Source: Sciurus carolinensis
Lineage: Eukaryota > Chordata > Mammalia > Rodentia > Sciuridae
Assembly (NCBI RefSeq): GCF_902686445.1
Contig: NC_062215.1
Location: forward strand, 24,202,750 to 24,266,749
Direction of reading: 5' to 3'
Length of the DNA stretch: 64,000 nucleotides
Below the pieces are notes generated by a model. The model had not been told where the DNA came from and searched no databases. It was given only the letters and a program-made list of their open reading frames with translations. Shown here in pieces: positions 1 to 19,194 of the stretch; position 1 is the stretch's first letter, and every line of letters begins with the position of its first letter. The position numbers and the translations under genes are program-made.

Positions 1-1140
1 TTGAAGCTGGGGCTATTTCAATATCCATGAAAACAATTATAGAACTGAGGAGCAAAATTGTGATCTAGAGGTATGCTTCAGTGTCCAGACCTGGCCTCCA
101 TGGCAGACTCACCCATTCTTCCTGGGAAAAACTGAACAATAGTCAAACACTGGTTCCCTTGAAGTCCTGCTTTTCCTCAGGCTTTTCTTACCCCCAGCTA
201 AACCAGACCTTCCTGTGCTCAGGCTTGTCTGGCAGATAGCTAGAATACATGTCCTGCAAAAAAAGAAAATGTCCCTACCACCCTCAAGACTCCTATCTCA
301 TCTTACGGACTTTGATTAAAGACAACTTAAGCTTACACTAAGTAAGAATTTAGGGCACTACCTAGTGAACAGTTGAAGAGCAAGAAATCTATTCCCATAT
401 TGATGCTTCCTATGTACAAATACAGGTACTAGACTGATGTCTGCCTTTCCAGAACCCATTTTCCCAGGCAAGTGTACAAACTGTGGCAAAACCCATGTGC
501 TTGATTAAATCATCAGCAGTGGATGAGTCTTGTTTTCCTATCACTAATCCATCTGGTAAGTGAAGTGAAAACTTCGACTTGTCATTTTGTCAATGTACCA
601 AGAATCATCACCTTTTTGCCTTTATTTTCTTCTTACCCAAGTCAATCATCTTTGCCTCTGGTTTCAACTTTGTAGTGGAGGATGAGAAAGCTCTTATCTG
701 CCTGAACTGAGAAACAGTCTAGTGTATGAGTTGTTTCTGGAGTGAGAGAACAGAACATTGCTAAAGAGAATTATTTTCAAAGTCAGCTGGATAGAAGCCC
801 TCATTTTCCTATCTGAGTGCACAAAAACACCAACACAGTAGTCTTAAAGCTGCTTCTTTTCCAATCTAACCTATATTGCAGAATGGTGATAGGTTATACA
901 TCACTCTTAATCCCTTATTATTATTTCAATTAAGGAATTGAGCATTCTGACTTTTGTTTTAAACACGGGTTCAATTGAACAGTTGATTAAAATCTCCCAA
1001 TCCTCAGCAGGGGCTGAAGGAGTAAGTGAAACAGTGGGCTAGTGTTTCAGAGTTGGGCCTCCTGAGTTGCTCAGTCTAGGCTATATATACAGCAAACAGG
1101 GCAGGTTTAGTCAAAGCTAACTAAGATTTAAAAGTGCATT
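1..1140. other. CBX1 3' flank, no gene seen
   Basis: AT-rich sequence without a recognised repeat, exon or RNA gene. By comparison with the human order as I recall it, this would be the NFE2L1-CBX1 spacer. Confidence 0.5.
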
Positions 1141-1145
1141 TGGGG

Positions 1146-1345
1146 GCCGGGCACGGTGGTGTGTGCCTGTAATCCTAGTGACTTGGGAGGCTGAGGCTGG
1201 AGGATCCCATGTTTGAGGCCAGCCTCAGCAATTTAGTGAGACCCTCAGCAACTTAGACCTTGTCTCAAAATAAAAAATAAAGAGGACTGAGAATGTAGCT
1301 CAATGGTAAAGTGCTCCTGAGATCAGTCTCCAGCAAAAAAGAAAA
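1146..1345 (+). mobile_element. Composite B1-like/ID SINE
   Basis: Full-length example of the dominant SINE in this window. The left part (GGCCGGGCACGGTGG, then GGAGGCTGAGGC, GACCTTGTCTCAAAATAAAAA) is 7SL/B1-like. The right part (GGACTGAGAATGTAGCTCAATGGTAAAGTGC) is ID-like, with a tRNA-type A-box region (TAGCTCAATGG). It ends in an A-rich tail. Such dimers are known from squirrel-family rodents. Confidence 0.85.
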
Positions 1346-1730
1346 AAATACTGCCTTACAGACCACTCTGCTTGCCCCCACAGTCAGTGTATTGTGCTTT
1401 TCATCCCAGCAGGGTAGTTACCAGATTTCACTTGCTTTCAACATTTAGCAGCTTATTCAGTTGGAAACTTATAAGAACAAGACCAGTTAAGTCATCCTTG
1501 TAAGAGATTATACACTGGAGAGGGAAGCGGAACTTCTGAAGAAAATTTCCATGTTGCATAGAGCCAATCCAAGGTGATGTGCAGATATCACAGAGACTGA
1601 GAGCTGTCAATCTTGGCATCTTAATTGCCAAATCTCCTTAATCCCACAGCAAAACACTAGAATGCTTCTACCTGATAATTGCTTCCTATGCCAAAAGCCA
1701 AGACTCTTGTACCAGGTTGAATACTTGCTC

Positions 1731-1905
1731 AGTAGTGATACTTGTACAGCCAAGCATCACATGATTCAGTCAATGACAACCTGCATACCTAAAAGTCATA
1801 CCATATAACAGACTGTGTCCAGGTTGATTAAGTATAATTTATGATGTTCATATAACTATGAAATCACCTAATGATACATTTCTCAGTACATAGCCCATTA
1901 CGTGA
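1731..1905. mobile_element. Old pogo/Tigger-like DNA transposon fragment
   Basis: The segment GAAATCACCTAATGATACATTTCTCAG and its surroundings resemble the terminal part of a mammalian pogo-type element. It shares this block with the longer copy at 8260-8705. The family name is from memory. Confidence 0.45.
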
Positions 1906-2316
1906 GGAAAACCCTGAGCCTACACTTAGTCCCATCAGTTGTAAGTTTCAAGTGAGAGTACCTCATAAGAAGATCCCATTTGCACATCAGATTAATCCTA
2001 GCTCCATAGTTCAGGATCTGGAACTACAACAAAGAGCTAGGTGTGGATTTCACAGTTCTAGTTCTGAAATATTCTGGAGTGGCAATTTCATCTTATTTCC
2101 CCTTTTACTATAAGAGAAATATACAGATTCCCAATGCCTTAGGTCACAAAATATAAGGATGTGCTGAGCACACATGGACAAACACCAAAGTTAAAAATCA
2201 AATGAAGCTGAATATGACCACCATAAAATTAAGTTCTGGAATATAAGATTTTATCTAGAAATAAAAATACAGCTACTAAAAATTATTTGAAATTGGTAGT
2301 CAAAACTTTTAAAAAA

Positions 2317-2490
2317 GCTGGGTGTGGTGGTGCATGCCTGTAATCCCAGCAATTGGGGAGGCTGAGGCAAGTTCAAGGCCAGTTTGGGCAACTTAGCCAG
2401 ACCCCATCTCAAAATAAAAAAGGGTTGGGGATGTCGCTCAGTGGTAGTACACCCCTGCGTTCAGTCCCCTGTATCACAAAAGCAAACAAA
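2317..2490 (+). mobile_element. Composite B1-like/ID SINE
   Basis: GCTGGGTGTGGTGGTGCATG start, CAAAATAAAAAAGGG junction and an ID half with GTCGCTCAGTGGTAG. Confidence 0.85.
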
Positions 2491-2821
2491 ACAAAAACTT
2501 CAAATGACATTAAATGCAGAAATTGAAACCATACCTTAGCCCTGTCAGTTTTTTTTATAAAGGGTGGTTCTGGGGTCATTATATTCTCCCCTTACAATAC
2601 TAAATAGAAACTCAAATGAAAACACTCTGTAGGAGCAGGATTTTTACTAGTAAGCTTTTCTTTTCTAATAGCAACCAATAATAATCAACCTCCTTGGCAA
2701 CTCCTACATAAGAGGTCTATGATGGTGCAATATCATGAAAGTCATCCAATGCACATTTTTGCACTGCCCTAAGAAATAATCTCTGAACATTTCCTGAAGC
2801 AGACTTAAAATCTCTTGTAGC

Positions 2822-2945
2822 TGAGTATGATGGTGCACTCCTGAAATTGCAGCAACTCAGGAGGCTGAGGCAGGAGAATTGCAAATTCAAGCCCAGCCTT
2901 AGCAACTTAGCCAGACTCTGTCTCAAAATAAAAACTTAAAATTTT
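2822..2945 (+). mobile_element. B1-like SINE, left monomer only
   Basis: GCTGAGTATGATGGTGCACTC to CTCAAAATAAAAACTT. The ID half is missing, so this is a truncated or monomeric copy. Confidence 0.75.
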
Positions 2946-3289
2946 TTTGTCTTTTTAGATTTATTTCTAACATTTCTGTGTTCTGGCCACAACTATCACT
3001 TAAGAAAAATGTATCCTTACACCTTGGATCTAGCAATGGAATAACTGGCTTTTGAAGATAAAACTGTCAGTAAATTATTCATCTTCACCTCAGCATTCAC
3101 TGCATGCACATCAATTTTAATGTCTTCCCTGAAGAATGATATGGTTTTGAAAATAGGCCAGGAATGCCAGAAATGATGGTGAAATTGAGTCCAAAGGTTA
3201 AGGTTAAAATTGAATAGCAGTCCACTTTGGACACGTATCAAGGTTGCGGTCTCATTTCAGTACATCTGATGGTACAGAACAGATCCAGA

Positions 3290-3825
3290 GGCTGGGAGTG
3301 GTGGTACTGTAATTCCAACTACCAAGGAGGCTGAAGTTGGAGGATCACAAGTTTGAGGCCAGCCTAGACAACTCTGCAATCCTATCTCAAAATAAAAAGG
3401 CTCAGTGGCAGAGTACCCCTGGGTTCAGTTGCCTAGTAAAACACACATGAATATACCGACACCCAGAATGCCTCTACCCATTTTACCCAAACTCTCAGTA
3501 GTCACTGATTTGTCTGCTGTCAACTAAAGGACACTCTCAGGCCTCTGGACAGAAAGTCTTCTTCATGACCTGGAAATTCAATAAGGCTCCCCAGTTTCAC
3601 TTTACTTAAATCTCCCCCAAAACTTCCTTTAGGAGGCTGTTTGAAAAAGTAACCACACATCAGTTTATTTGAAACCAGGGCTTTACATGGGTGAGCAAAA
3701 CTCAATTGTTACACTGATTTAATCTCACTGAAAACCCTACTCCCCACCCCCAGTGCTGGGATCCTACCCAGGACCTCACATATGCTAGGCATGGCGTTCT
3801 ACCACTGAGATATATATCTCCTTTT
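3290..3825. mobile_element. Composite SINE (+) and separate ID element (-)
   Basis: 3290-3450 is a diverged plus-strand composite SINE (GGCTGGGAGTGGTGG, CAAAATAAAAAGG, TCAGTGGCAGAG). 3735-3825 is a minus-strand ID copy read as CAGTGCTGGGATCCTACCCA and ending CTACCACTGAGAT. About 285 bp of unique sequence separate them. Confidence 0.7.
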
Positions 3826-4284
3826 TAAAAATGACAAAAAGTCTAGACCTTTTTTGACTATAAAATTATAGGCATAAAATAACATTAGAAACAAACAATA
3901 TTTTACTTCAGTGCTCAAACACAGTGCCGGTTCCTAAAAATTTGAGGTGATTTTTAGCCAATGTCATACAATCTACCACAGCTGGACCTAAACCTACCTC
4001 ATAAAATCCATGTTTCCAAATATAGTTTCTAAATGTTATCTGGCCAGAGTACTCAATAAATAAACTTTCAATAATAATAATAACAGAACAATATGACAAT
4101 TTTTACAATCTCTGCAATTCAATAAGTAGTTACTAAATTAAAGCCCAGGTATCAGATTTTCAATCCTCCTACAGTATTCAAGAAATAAAACCACCCAAGT
4201 GTGGAAGCTTTTTCCAACAGGCTGACCTACAAAGTAATAAAAAGGCAAGGTTTCTGGTAAGACTTAATCAAGACAGAAATCAAG

Positions 4285-5654
4285 GATTATAAATCTATAG
4301 TTTTATTAAGACAAAAACTGACAGTGTGTATGAAGTTTACATTTAAACAAAAATTTCACAGAAACCTAACACATGCCTAAAAAGATTTTACAATGTAGCT
4401 CTAGATGCAGGTCTAGATGATATCAAGAACTTTTGGATTTCATGATTCAAGACAGCATTTTGGGTATCAGTTATTTCATAAGATTTTTTTCCTTAACAAA
4501 AATTTTAGTATCTTTAAAGTGAACCACTGCCCCAATATGAAAGCTAATCTCCTGAGACCAGGGCTTTTGAAACCACTCAACCTTTTGAATTGACTTAATG
4601 AAACTTTTGTGCTGTCAGTGACTGAACCCTGCCACTAAATGTTTCAGAGTTCAAAGTTAAAAAAGCAGAGGCTCCAACAGTTTCCATTCAGAGAGTATGG
4701 GCCCTCCTCTTTCCACTCTTCCACCTCCAATACCACCTTTGGCCCCTCCCCTAGTACTTTAGCCAGTGGCTTAGCTGGACAAGCTGATTTTATTTATAAA
4801 TTTATAATTGGAAAAGAAAGGGTCTTTTTGTCTAATTGCAAGAATTAGCACCTCTAAGACAGAATGATCTGCCTGTGTATACTCTTCAATAAAAGACCTT
4901 CCCATCTCAGTCAGTTTCTATCTCCAGAATGGCAGCTTTGGTAACTTATGAACTGGCTTAGTCCTTTGTGGGGAACAACATTAACTCAGGCAGGGAACAC
5001 CTTGGCTTATAGGTTTCAGGCATTCACAGCTTTTAAACAGTCTCTCACAGTCCTCATTTATGGTGCCAATGACATTTTTTTGAAAAAGGTAAAATATTCT
5101 GGACATAGAACCAAATCATTAGTCACTTGCTCTTTCCATTGTTTCACTGTTTTCCCAATCAGGCCCCAAATTTTAACGAAAATGATCCTACTCATCTCCC
5201 TTTTTCCCCACCCTATCCCTCCCACCCCAAATAATACACCAGTAATAGCCAAAACTACACACATGCTATGCTGTAAAAATGCAGAATTAACACTATTGGG
5301 AAGAAGGCTGTGGGTTGTGGAGATGCTCTTTGAAGATCAACAGTATTTTTTTGCCTTCCCACACCCGATTCTGCAAATGTCGTCCTTCATAGAAGGCTCC
5401 TTGCTTTTCTCAATGAAGTGCAGAATGGGTCGCCTTGAAACACTTACCCTTTTCCCCTCCACTGGGATGGGTGTGCAAACTAGACAGCTTGGAACGGCTT
5501 TAAAGCACTTGGGCTGCTGCAGGGCACAGAAACTAGACTGGCTCTTCAAAGGACATCTTCTCAAGCCACCTTTATGGTGTCAAGACAAGTAGAACTCCTT
5601 CCCTCCCCACTTAAACCCACAATCAGAGGTGACAGGGGCTGGTACTCAGGAGAG
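4285..5654 (-). other. CBX1: CBX1 3'UTR
   Basis: About 1.37 kb of SINE-free sequence follows the CBX1 stop on the minus strand, in contrast to the dense SINEs on both sides. It ends at a canonical AATAAA (plus-strand tttatt, 4302-4307). The 214-codon plus-strand reading frame across 4948-5592 lies antisense to this UTR and the end of the exon and is treated as chance. The cleavage site is inferred. Confidence 0.7.
4302..4307 (-). promoter_or_regulatory. CBX1 poly(A) signal AATAAA
   Basis: Plus-strand tttatt is AATAAA on the CBX1 strand, about 1.35 kb past the stop, at the point where unique sequence gives way to repeat-laden flank. Cleavage is expected some 15-25 nt further, near 4285. Confidence 0.6.
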
Positions 5655-11855
<6,201 letters not shown>

Positions 11856-12070
11856 TCAGGGCACTTGATTGAAGTTTTCTGATATGTTTAATCTAGAATG
11901 TTAGCCCCATTTAATGTCATAGTAAAACTTCTTTATTCTTGCATATCCATTTAAAACGTTTATACCCATTCTTTCTAATTTAGAACTCCTGATACCCCTT
12001 TACCATAAAGCATGGTGTCTAAAACGCTGTAATAAATTAAAAGTAAAGTAATCCTTCTAAAAATAATATA

Positions 12071-12255
12071 CATAGCCAGGTGTGGTGGTACACACCTGTA
12101 ATTCTAGCAACTAGGGAGGCTAAGGCAGGAGGACCCCAAGTTCAAGGTTACTCATGGAAACTTATTGAGACTTGTCTCAAAATGAAAAATAAAAAGGGTT
12201 TAGGATGCAACTCAGTGGCAGAGCAACCCTGAGTTCAGTCCCCAGAACTAGGGAG
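12071..12255 (+). mobile_element. Composite B1-like/ID SINE
   Basis: GCCAGGTGTGGTGGTACACA start, CAAAATGAAAAATAAAAAGG junction and an ID half with CAACTCAGTGGCAGAG. Confidence 0.8.
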
Positions 12256-12320
12256 TCGGGAGGAATTCATTCAGAGAAGAGGAAAAAGTATGGGTGAGAA
12301 AACTATATGCATATGTTTGA

Positions 12321-12326
<6 letters not shown>

Positions 12327-12350
<24 letters not shown>
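12327..12350. repeat. (TG)n microsatellite
   Basis: About 12 TG units directly left of the nested SINE pair. Confidence 0.9.
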
Positions 12351-12351
<1 letters not shown>

Positions 12352-12407
12352 ATTTTTTTCCTGATACTGGGGACTCCTTTCACTGAGCTATAGCCCCAGC
12401 CCTTTTT

Positions 12408-12441
<34 letters not shown>

Positions 12442-12635
12442 GGTGCTGGGGATCGAACCCAGGGCTTTGTGCTTACAAGGCAAGCACTCTACTGACTGAG
12501 CTATCTCCCCAGCCCCTAATTTTTGTTTTGAGGCAGTGTCTCATAAGGTTGCTGAGGCTGGCTTCAAAGTTACAGTCCTCCTGACTCAGCCTTCTGATTT
12601 GCTGGGATTACTGGCATGTACCACAAACACCTGGT
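12350..12635 (-). mobile_element. SINE interrupted by an ID element
   Basis: The minus-strand composite SINE (CTGATACTGGGGACTCC ... TTTTTAA) is broken at about 12411 by a long poly(T) and a well-kept ID copy (GGGTGCTGGGGATCGAACCC to CTATCTCCCCAGCCC), then resumes at TAATTTTTGTTTTGAGGC. The inner ID is clearly younger than its host. Confidence 0.8.
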
Positions 12636-12744
12636 TGGCTGAATTCCTGTCATCATAATGCCATATTTGAATTTTTACTGTGGAAAACAGCTTCTCCTAC
12701 TGAATATCTATTTTATTTTTTCTGCACTGTTAAAATACCCCTTT

Positions 12745-12830
12745 GGGCTGGGGATATAGCTCAGTTGGTAAAGGCCCTGGGTTCTAATCCCAGGCACCGC
12801 AAAAAAGAAAAAAAAAAAAAAAAAAAAAAA
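12745..12830 (+). mobile_element. ID element
   Basis: GGGCTGGGGATATAGCTCAG with TTGGTAAAGGCCCTGGGTTC and a long A-tail. tRNA-like but without acceptor-stem pairing, so it is a retroposon and not a tRNA gene. Confidence 0.85.
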
Positions 12831-13796
12831 ACCCTTTGAAAAGTTCCCTTACTCTTCATGTGGCCTTTCTTGAATGATACCATAATAATACACAAGTTTA
12901 TTAACTTATTCTATTTATCTCATCATGTATTTTTAAAACTGAGAAACAAAAATATCAGAATGACCATGAAATTCTTTAAGCTGGAGCAATGCAACAATTT
13001 GGAAAATGAGTGGCAAAAAAAGGTAGCTATCACAGATAGAATCTGAATTTATTCTTTTGAATACAAGAGTAGGGTAACATCTAAGATTTTTTTCTAGTTT
13101 CCTATAAATCTATTTTCTGGTAGGCTTAAAGTCTTTGACTACCTGTTTGTGTCAGCAGATGGCGCTGTAAGATATCAGTAAGACAAAAGTGGTCAAAAAT
13201 GGTAAAAAATCTAGAAATGTATGGAAGTTGCCCAGAATCAAAAACAAGAATTAAGAGGATGACAGATAATCCAAGACAAGAAAGAGGAATTATTATTCTG
13301 AATGAGTTGAAGATAATACCAATTTGAGCATTAAGTGCTTATTCCTAGCATCCTTAGGAAAAGGAATCTTAGGTTATTAATAAGAAACTCGCCAGTTAGA
13401 AAGGTGGGAGGAAGGAGGGAGGGGACGGACTGACAGACTTCTAAAAATTTTAATCACATACACACGCCATCCACACACAATATCAATAATAAACTTTTCA
13501 TAAATGTCAGGATCCTCATTATGAATCAGTTATACCATTTACTGATGTTCAAATTTACACTCTTCAAGTTATTCCCATCTCAGCATCTTTGAACAATGCT
13601 TTAAACAAACATTTGCTTGGCTACTAGAAAATTCTAGACATTGTGCTGAATACCAGAGATTCAAGAGAGGAAAAAGTGGTTCTTGCTTATCTGAAGTTTA
13701 ATATCTGGTTTAAAAAAAAAAAAAAAAAAAAAGAATACTTTTTCCATTAAAGGTATTCTGAATTCTTTTAGAGTGGCACAAATTAATGTTTTTGGA

Positions 13797-14870
13797 GCCA
13801 GGGGAGATGGCTCATGCCTGTAATTCCAGGGACTTAAGAGGCCGAGGCAAGAGAAACCCAAGTCTGAGGACAGTCTTGGCAACCTAACAGGAAGCTGTCT
13901 CAAAATAAAAGGGCTCAGGATGTAGCTCAGTGGCACAGATTGAATCCCCAGTGGGTGAGTGGTGGTGGTGGAAGTTTTCTGAGGTGCTTTTAATTTGGTC
14001 TAAAGTAATACCTCCAGATCCCTGTCCACACTCTTCAGAATTATCTGCCTGAATACATCTGTGCTAAGATCAGATGTAGCCTATCTTTTCCTTCTTTATT
14101 TCCATTCACATACTGCTGCAGACTCTGCCTCCTCTGTCTTTTAGAGAAAGTGTTAGATGACTTCCTTTGTCATTGAAGAGACTAATCAATAAATTGAATA
14201 TATCTTTGACTAATTCTTGGCTAACTTCATTATGCATGTAATTTAGGGACTATGCTTCTTGGAGGAAGATATTTTAAAATTCTGATTGCTATATGCAAGT
14301 GTTATTTTATGAGGAAAGAAATCTAACTGTCCTTTCAGATAAATACAGCAGTGTTTTGTCCCCCCCAAATAAACACTACTACTCTTTGCTTGCTTCTTTT
14401 CAGTCAGGTGAAGGGAAGTCTTTGGTTATAGTGCAAAGAAAAATAAATAAACTGACAATCATCTTTTGGTAACAAGACCTACCACAATTCTCTACCTTAG
14501 TTGATTTGGAAATAGGAAGACACTTCTTTTCTTATTAGATGGAGGGAAGCATGGTTTATGGATCATTTATAACCTCTTCCAAAGAGTTCAAGGCCAGCCT
14601 GGGTAACATGGTAAGATCCCATCTCAAAAAGATAACTACAATACTCTTAACTTTCTGTTTTTGTTTTTTTGAAACTGTGGAATGAACCCAGGGACACTTT
14701 GCTACTGAGTTATATCCCCAGATCTTTTTATTTTTTATTTTGAGAAAAGGTCTCACTGAGGGTAGGGCCTCACTAAGTTGCTGAAGCTGGCCCTGAACTT
14801 GTGATCCTCCTGCCTCAGACTCCTCAGTCACTGGCATTACAGGTGTGCACCACTGCATCCAGCTTTTGTG
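13797..14870. mobile_element. SINEs: 13797-13965 (+), 14580-14635 (+ fragment), 14665-14870 (-)
   Basis: Three separate copies with unique sequence between them (13.97-14.57 kb). The first keeps both halves, the second only the middle of the B1-like part (GTTCAAGGCCAGCCTGGGTA), and the third is full length and reversed. Confidence 0.75.
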
Positions 14871-15099
14871 ACTTTCACCTTTATTCACTTATTTGCTCGC
14901 TTTCCTAAGAGCAACTCAAGAAGGGAAAAATAAAGAAATCGGACTCTCACTTCCCTCCAAGATTTCTGAACCAGGTCACCCCAGCACTTACCTCCGAAGA
15001 TTAAATTCCTTTACCAACAGTCATGTGGGCTTCTGGAAAGGAACAGAGCCCATGAGGTTCAACTAGCCATGTTTAACTAGTTATTTAAGTATCTAATGC

Positions 15100-15690
15100 C
15101 AGGTGTAGAGGCACCTGCCTGTAATCCCAGAGACGAGGGAGGCTGAGGCAGGATGATCACAAGTTTGAGGTCAGTCTTGGAACTTAGCCAGACCCTGTCT
15201 CAAAAAATAAAAAAGAGCTGGGAATGTAACTCAGGGGTTGAGCACCCCTGGGTTCAATAACCAATACTACCACTACCACCAAAGTGGGGGGAAAAAGAAA
15301 ACATTATTTACAGGTACCCAGACCCCATTTCCAACCCAAAGTATCAGAAAACAGTATGTGCACTTTGTTTAAAATGGTATTTTTGTTTTTATTTTTTATC
15401 TACCTGTAAAATAATATATACATTCACATTCAATTACAAAAATGCACAACACAGGAAATCAAAGTTCCTGCTGGGCACAGTAGAACATGCCTGTAATCCC
15501 AGTGGCTCACAAGACGGAGGCAGAAGGATCTTAAGTTAGAGGACAGCCTTAGTGATTTAGCGAGGCCCTAAGCAACTTAGCAAGACCCTGTCTCAAAATA
15601 AAAAATAAAAAGGGCTGGGAATGTGGCCTAGTGGTTAAGTGGCCCTGGGTTCAATCCCTGGTACTTACCTCTGACCCCACACACAAAAAT
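15100..15690 (+). mobile_element. Two composite SINEs
   Basis: 15100-15290 and 15470-15690, both plus strand and both with B1-like and ID halves. The 180 bp between them looks like old L1-type sequence. Confidence 0.8.
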
Positions 15691-15719
15691 TCCCTGGCCC
15701 ATAAACCATCAAAGCATGT

Positions 15720-16165
15720 TTTTGTTCTTCCATTAACATAGCTACAAATGTGAAAACAGACAACAGTTCTGCCTTTTTATACATTACAATGTATCTTTGA
15801 CACTGTTCATTAAAATTTCTACTTTCAACTGTTGCCATAATATTCCATTGTATGGACGAAAATACTTTTATTTATTTAGTGATAAAAATTTAGGTTGTTT
15901 TCAAATTATCATTATTATTTAAAAAATATTTTTAGTTGTAGACGGACACAATACCTTTTTTGTTTATTTAGTTTATGTGGTGCTGGGGATCGAATCCAGT
16001 GCCTCATATGTGCTAGGTAAGTACGTAAATTACCACTGAGCTACAACCCCAGGCCCAATTTTTTATTATCCCAAAAATGATGATATGACCACGCACCTAC
16101 ATGTTTAAAAGCTTCATAGGTGATTCTTGTGCACATCCCTGGATAGAAGTTTCTGGTAAGAAACT
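15720..16165 (-). mobile_element. Old L1M-like 3' fragment with inserted ID element
   Basis: CATAATATTCCATTGTATGG and TTTAGGTTGTTTTCAA are typical of the reverse strand of old mammalian L1 3' ends. At 15930-16060 it is interrupted by a minus-strand ID with AT-rich tail (TAGTTGTAGACGGACACAAT, GTGGTGCTGGGGATCGAATC). Confidence 0.6.
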
Positions 16166-16601
16166 GTATTCCTCAAGAAATTACACACATTACTGAAGAC
16201 ATAAATCAATTTTCATAGTTAGCTAAGTGGAAGTGAACATTTTACTTTCTCCATAAAATTTTGAGTAAGGCTGGAGCAATAAAAAAATTAACAATTGATG
16301 TGCCTGAACTCTGTGTCACATTCGATATCATTCAATCTAGACTTTTTTTGCACAGCAACGAAAATTGGAAGAATACTGTTTGAAGGGTCCTGATGTCCTT
16401 TTCACCAGAATAAAGCTAAAAGGAGCAACAGAAGCAAGATCAAAGTTCCTGTGTGGTTAGCTACACAATCAAAGACCTGCTTAACCAAATACCAAGATAA
16501 AAAGCAAAAGAAGACAGGACTCAAGCTGGAGCCTCCAATATCCTTTCCTTCTCTGACCTGTCAAAGCAACCTTATGCCTACAGGCAATCATATATATTTA
16601 T

Positions 16602-16900
16602 TGCATAACTCAGTTTCCTCATCTGTAAAACAGATGTGACAACCCTCATGAGATTATTGTGAGGTTGACTTTTTTTTTTTTTTGGTGGTGGGGGAGCGCT
16701 GGGGATTGAACTCAGGAGAACTTGACCACTGAGCCACATCCCCATCCCTATTTTGTATTTTATTTAGAGACAGGGTCTCACTGAGTTGCTTAGTGCCTCA
16801 ATTTTGCTGAGGCTGGCTTTGAATTCATGATCCACCTGCCTTGGCCTCCCCAGCTGGGATTATAGGCGTGTGCCACCACGCCCGGTGAGGTTGACTTTTA
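16602..16900. mobile_element. MIR fragment split by a SINE with 15-bp target-site duplication
   Basis: 16602-16668 matches the conserved MIR block CAGTTTCCTCATCTGTAAAA. A minus-strand composite SINE (16669-16885) is inserted in it and flanked by the direct repeat GTGAGGTTGACTTTT on both sides. Confidence 0.75.
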
Positions 16901-17038
16901 TGATCTCTGGAATTAATTAATTAGTACTCTATCTGAAGAGTCTATATCCACAGATTCAACCAGACTGAAAATATTCAGAAAAAAAATTACAACTCTACAG
17001 ACTTGTTTTAGTTCCCTTCACAATATAGTATAACAGTA

Positions 17039-17640
17039 ACCAGGCATGGTAGTGCACGTTTATAATCACTGTGACTTGGGACACTTAGGCAGGAGGATTG
17101 CAAGTTCAAGGTCAGCCTCAGGAACTTGGTGAGGCACTCAGCAAGTTAGCAAGACCCTGTCTCAAAATAAAAAAATAAAAAGGGTTGGGGATGTAGCTCA
17201 GCGTGTAAGGTGTCCCTGGGTTCAATCCCCAGCACCAAAAGAACAAAATCAAAATCAAAACAAACAACCAGCATAACAACTACTTGCATAGCATTTATAT
17301 TATTAGATACAGATATTATAAATAATCTAGAAATGGCCAGGCCTGCATGCATGTAATCCCAGTGGCTCAGAAGTCTGTGGAGGATCACAAGTTCAAAGCC
17401 AGCCTCAGCAACTTAGCAAGGTACTAAATGAGACAGAAAATACAAAAAAGGACTGGGGATGTGACTCAGTGGTTAAGTGCCCCTGGATCCAATCCTCAGT
17501 AACAACAACAACAACAAAAAGTATTCTAGAAATGATCTGAAAGTACATAGTACTCAGGAGACTGAGGTTGGAGGACTGCTGGAGCCCTAAAGTTTGAGAG
17601 ACCAGTCTGGGTAACTGAGAATACCTATCTGAAGACAATT
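17039..17640 (+). mobile_element. SINE cluster
   Basis: 17039-17240 and 17335-17520 are plus-strand composite SINEs. 17545-17640 is a diverged B1-like fragment (ACTCAGGAGACTGAGGTTGG). Confidence 0.75.
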
Positions 17641-18169
17641 AAAAAGTCTACAGGAGAATGTGAGTAGGTTATATGCAAATACCATACCATTTTATGTTGG
17701 AAACAAGCATCAGCAGGGGATCCTGGAACTGATCCCCCTTAAATGAAGAGAGACAACTATATTCTGTCATATATTTGCATATAGGTCTACTTCATTACTC
17801 CCTGCTTTAAACCAAAGAATAGCTCTCTGAACATTTCTGTCCTATGCATATGCTGAAATTCATGAGAAAGTTTCTCCAAACAACAGAGTGGTTCCATAAT
17901 ACACCTAAGAAGGATTAAAGGTATGGCCAGCCGGTATGATCAAATCAGTAATTACAAACCTGAGAAACTAAGATGCCCCAAACTGAGAAATCACATTTCA
18001 TAAACCTGGATTATAAGAATTTCTCACGTTCTTCCTTTTACCTGACCTAGGCAAGAAAATAAAGTAACAAAGCTGATGTAGTAAACAGCAAAAGGAATTT
18101 GTCACTGATCTTCCAGAGAAGACTGATAAGAGAGGTGAGGAGTTCCTGGATACAATGGAAACTAATTTT

Positions 18170-18890
18170 TTTTTTTTGTACCAGGAATTGAACCCTGGTC
18201 CTCAGTGTACTTTACCCCTGAACCATATCCCCAGCCCTTTTTATTTTTTTATTGAGACAGGGTCTTACTAAGAGATTACAGGTGTGTGCCACCAGCCTGG
18301 CAGGAAACTTTCAACAAAATAATTAATTTGCAAAAGAAATTTTAAGATTTTTGAAGACCTATATAAATACAAAAAAAGTTTTGATGATTCATACAGTAGG
18401 CTTTATAACAAATTTCAGAGTTGTGATTTCAAGCTCAGTTTTTGATATATTTTTTCAGCCAATCACCAATTAAATGAACAGTGGTCTTTTTATTTTATGT
18501 TTTATTTCTGGGATACTGGGGATTGAACCCAGGGATATTTACCACTGAGTTACATCCCTAGCCCTTTTTATTTTACTGTGAGACAGGGTCTCCTGAAACT
18601 GCTGAAGCTGGTCTTGAACTACATTGTAATCCTCATGCCCCAGCAAGCCAGATGAACAATGATTTTTCTAAGAATTTATACAGTTTTTACTGCATTTAAG
18701 ACAAAAGCATGGAGCATTCTTGTTTCCACGACCTCCATATCGTTCTTTACTAAATCTTGTTGATTTTATATCTTCTATTTCTTCTTCTTCTCTCTCTCTT
18801 TTTGGTGGAGCTGGGGACAGAACCAGGGCCTTACATATGCTAGGCAATTGCTCTACCACTGGGCTACATACACCCTCAGCCCCCAATTCA
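18170..18890 (-). mobile_element. Three minus-strand SINE/ID copies
   Basis: 18170-18300 internally deleted composite SINE. 18495-18655 composite SINE. 18802-18890 ID element (GGTGGAGCTGGGGACAGAAC ... CCTCAGCCCC), preceded by a CTT/CTC-rich tract. Confidence 0.75.
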
Positions 18891-19194
18891 CACTTGTTTC
18901 TTGCTTTACTGTTACCACTCTATTCTAAACTACTATCATTTCTTGCCTGGATAACTAACTCATAATCCAATTCAGTCTCAACACTAGCCAGTGATTTCAA
19001 AATTAAGATCTCTTCATACCATCATGTGTGAGGGCATTTGAGTTGAACACTGCTATACCTAGCCTACCAAACACAATGTTGAGCCCTTTGCCTCATTCTC
19101 CTCTTAACAAATTTCCTTAGCTTAAATGTCACTTCTCAGAAGGCATTCCCTGAAGCCCCAGAATAAGTAATTCTTCATATGAATATGCATCTAC

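Noticed and set aside
4948..5592. 214-codon plus-strand open frame, the longest in the window
   Set aside because: It lies antisense to the CBX1 3'UTR, overlaps no recognisable domain, has no splice context and reads as low-complexity chance sequence.
12745..12830. tRNA-like sequence with A-box and B-box-like blocks, repeated all over the window
   Set aside because: No acceptor stem or anticodon arm can be folded and an A-tail follows; these are ID-type retroposons.
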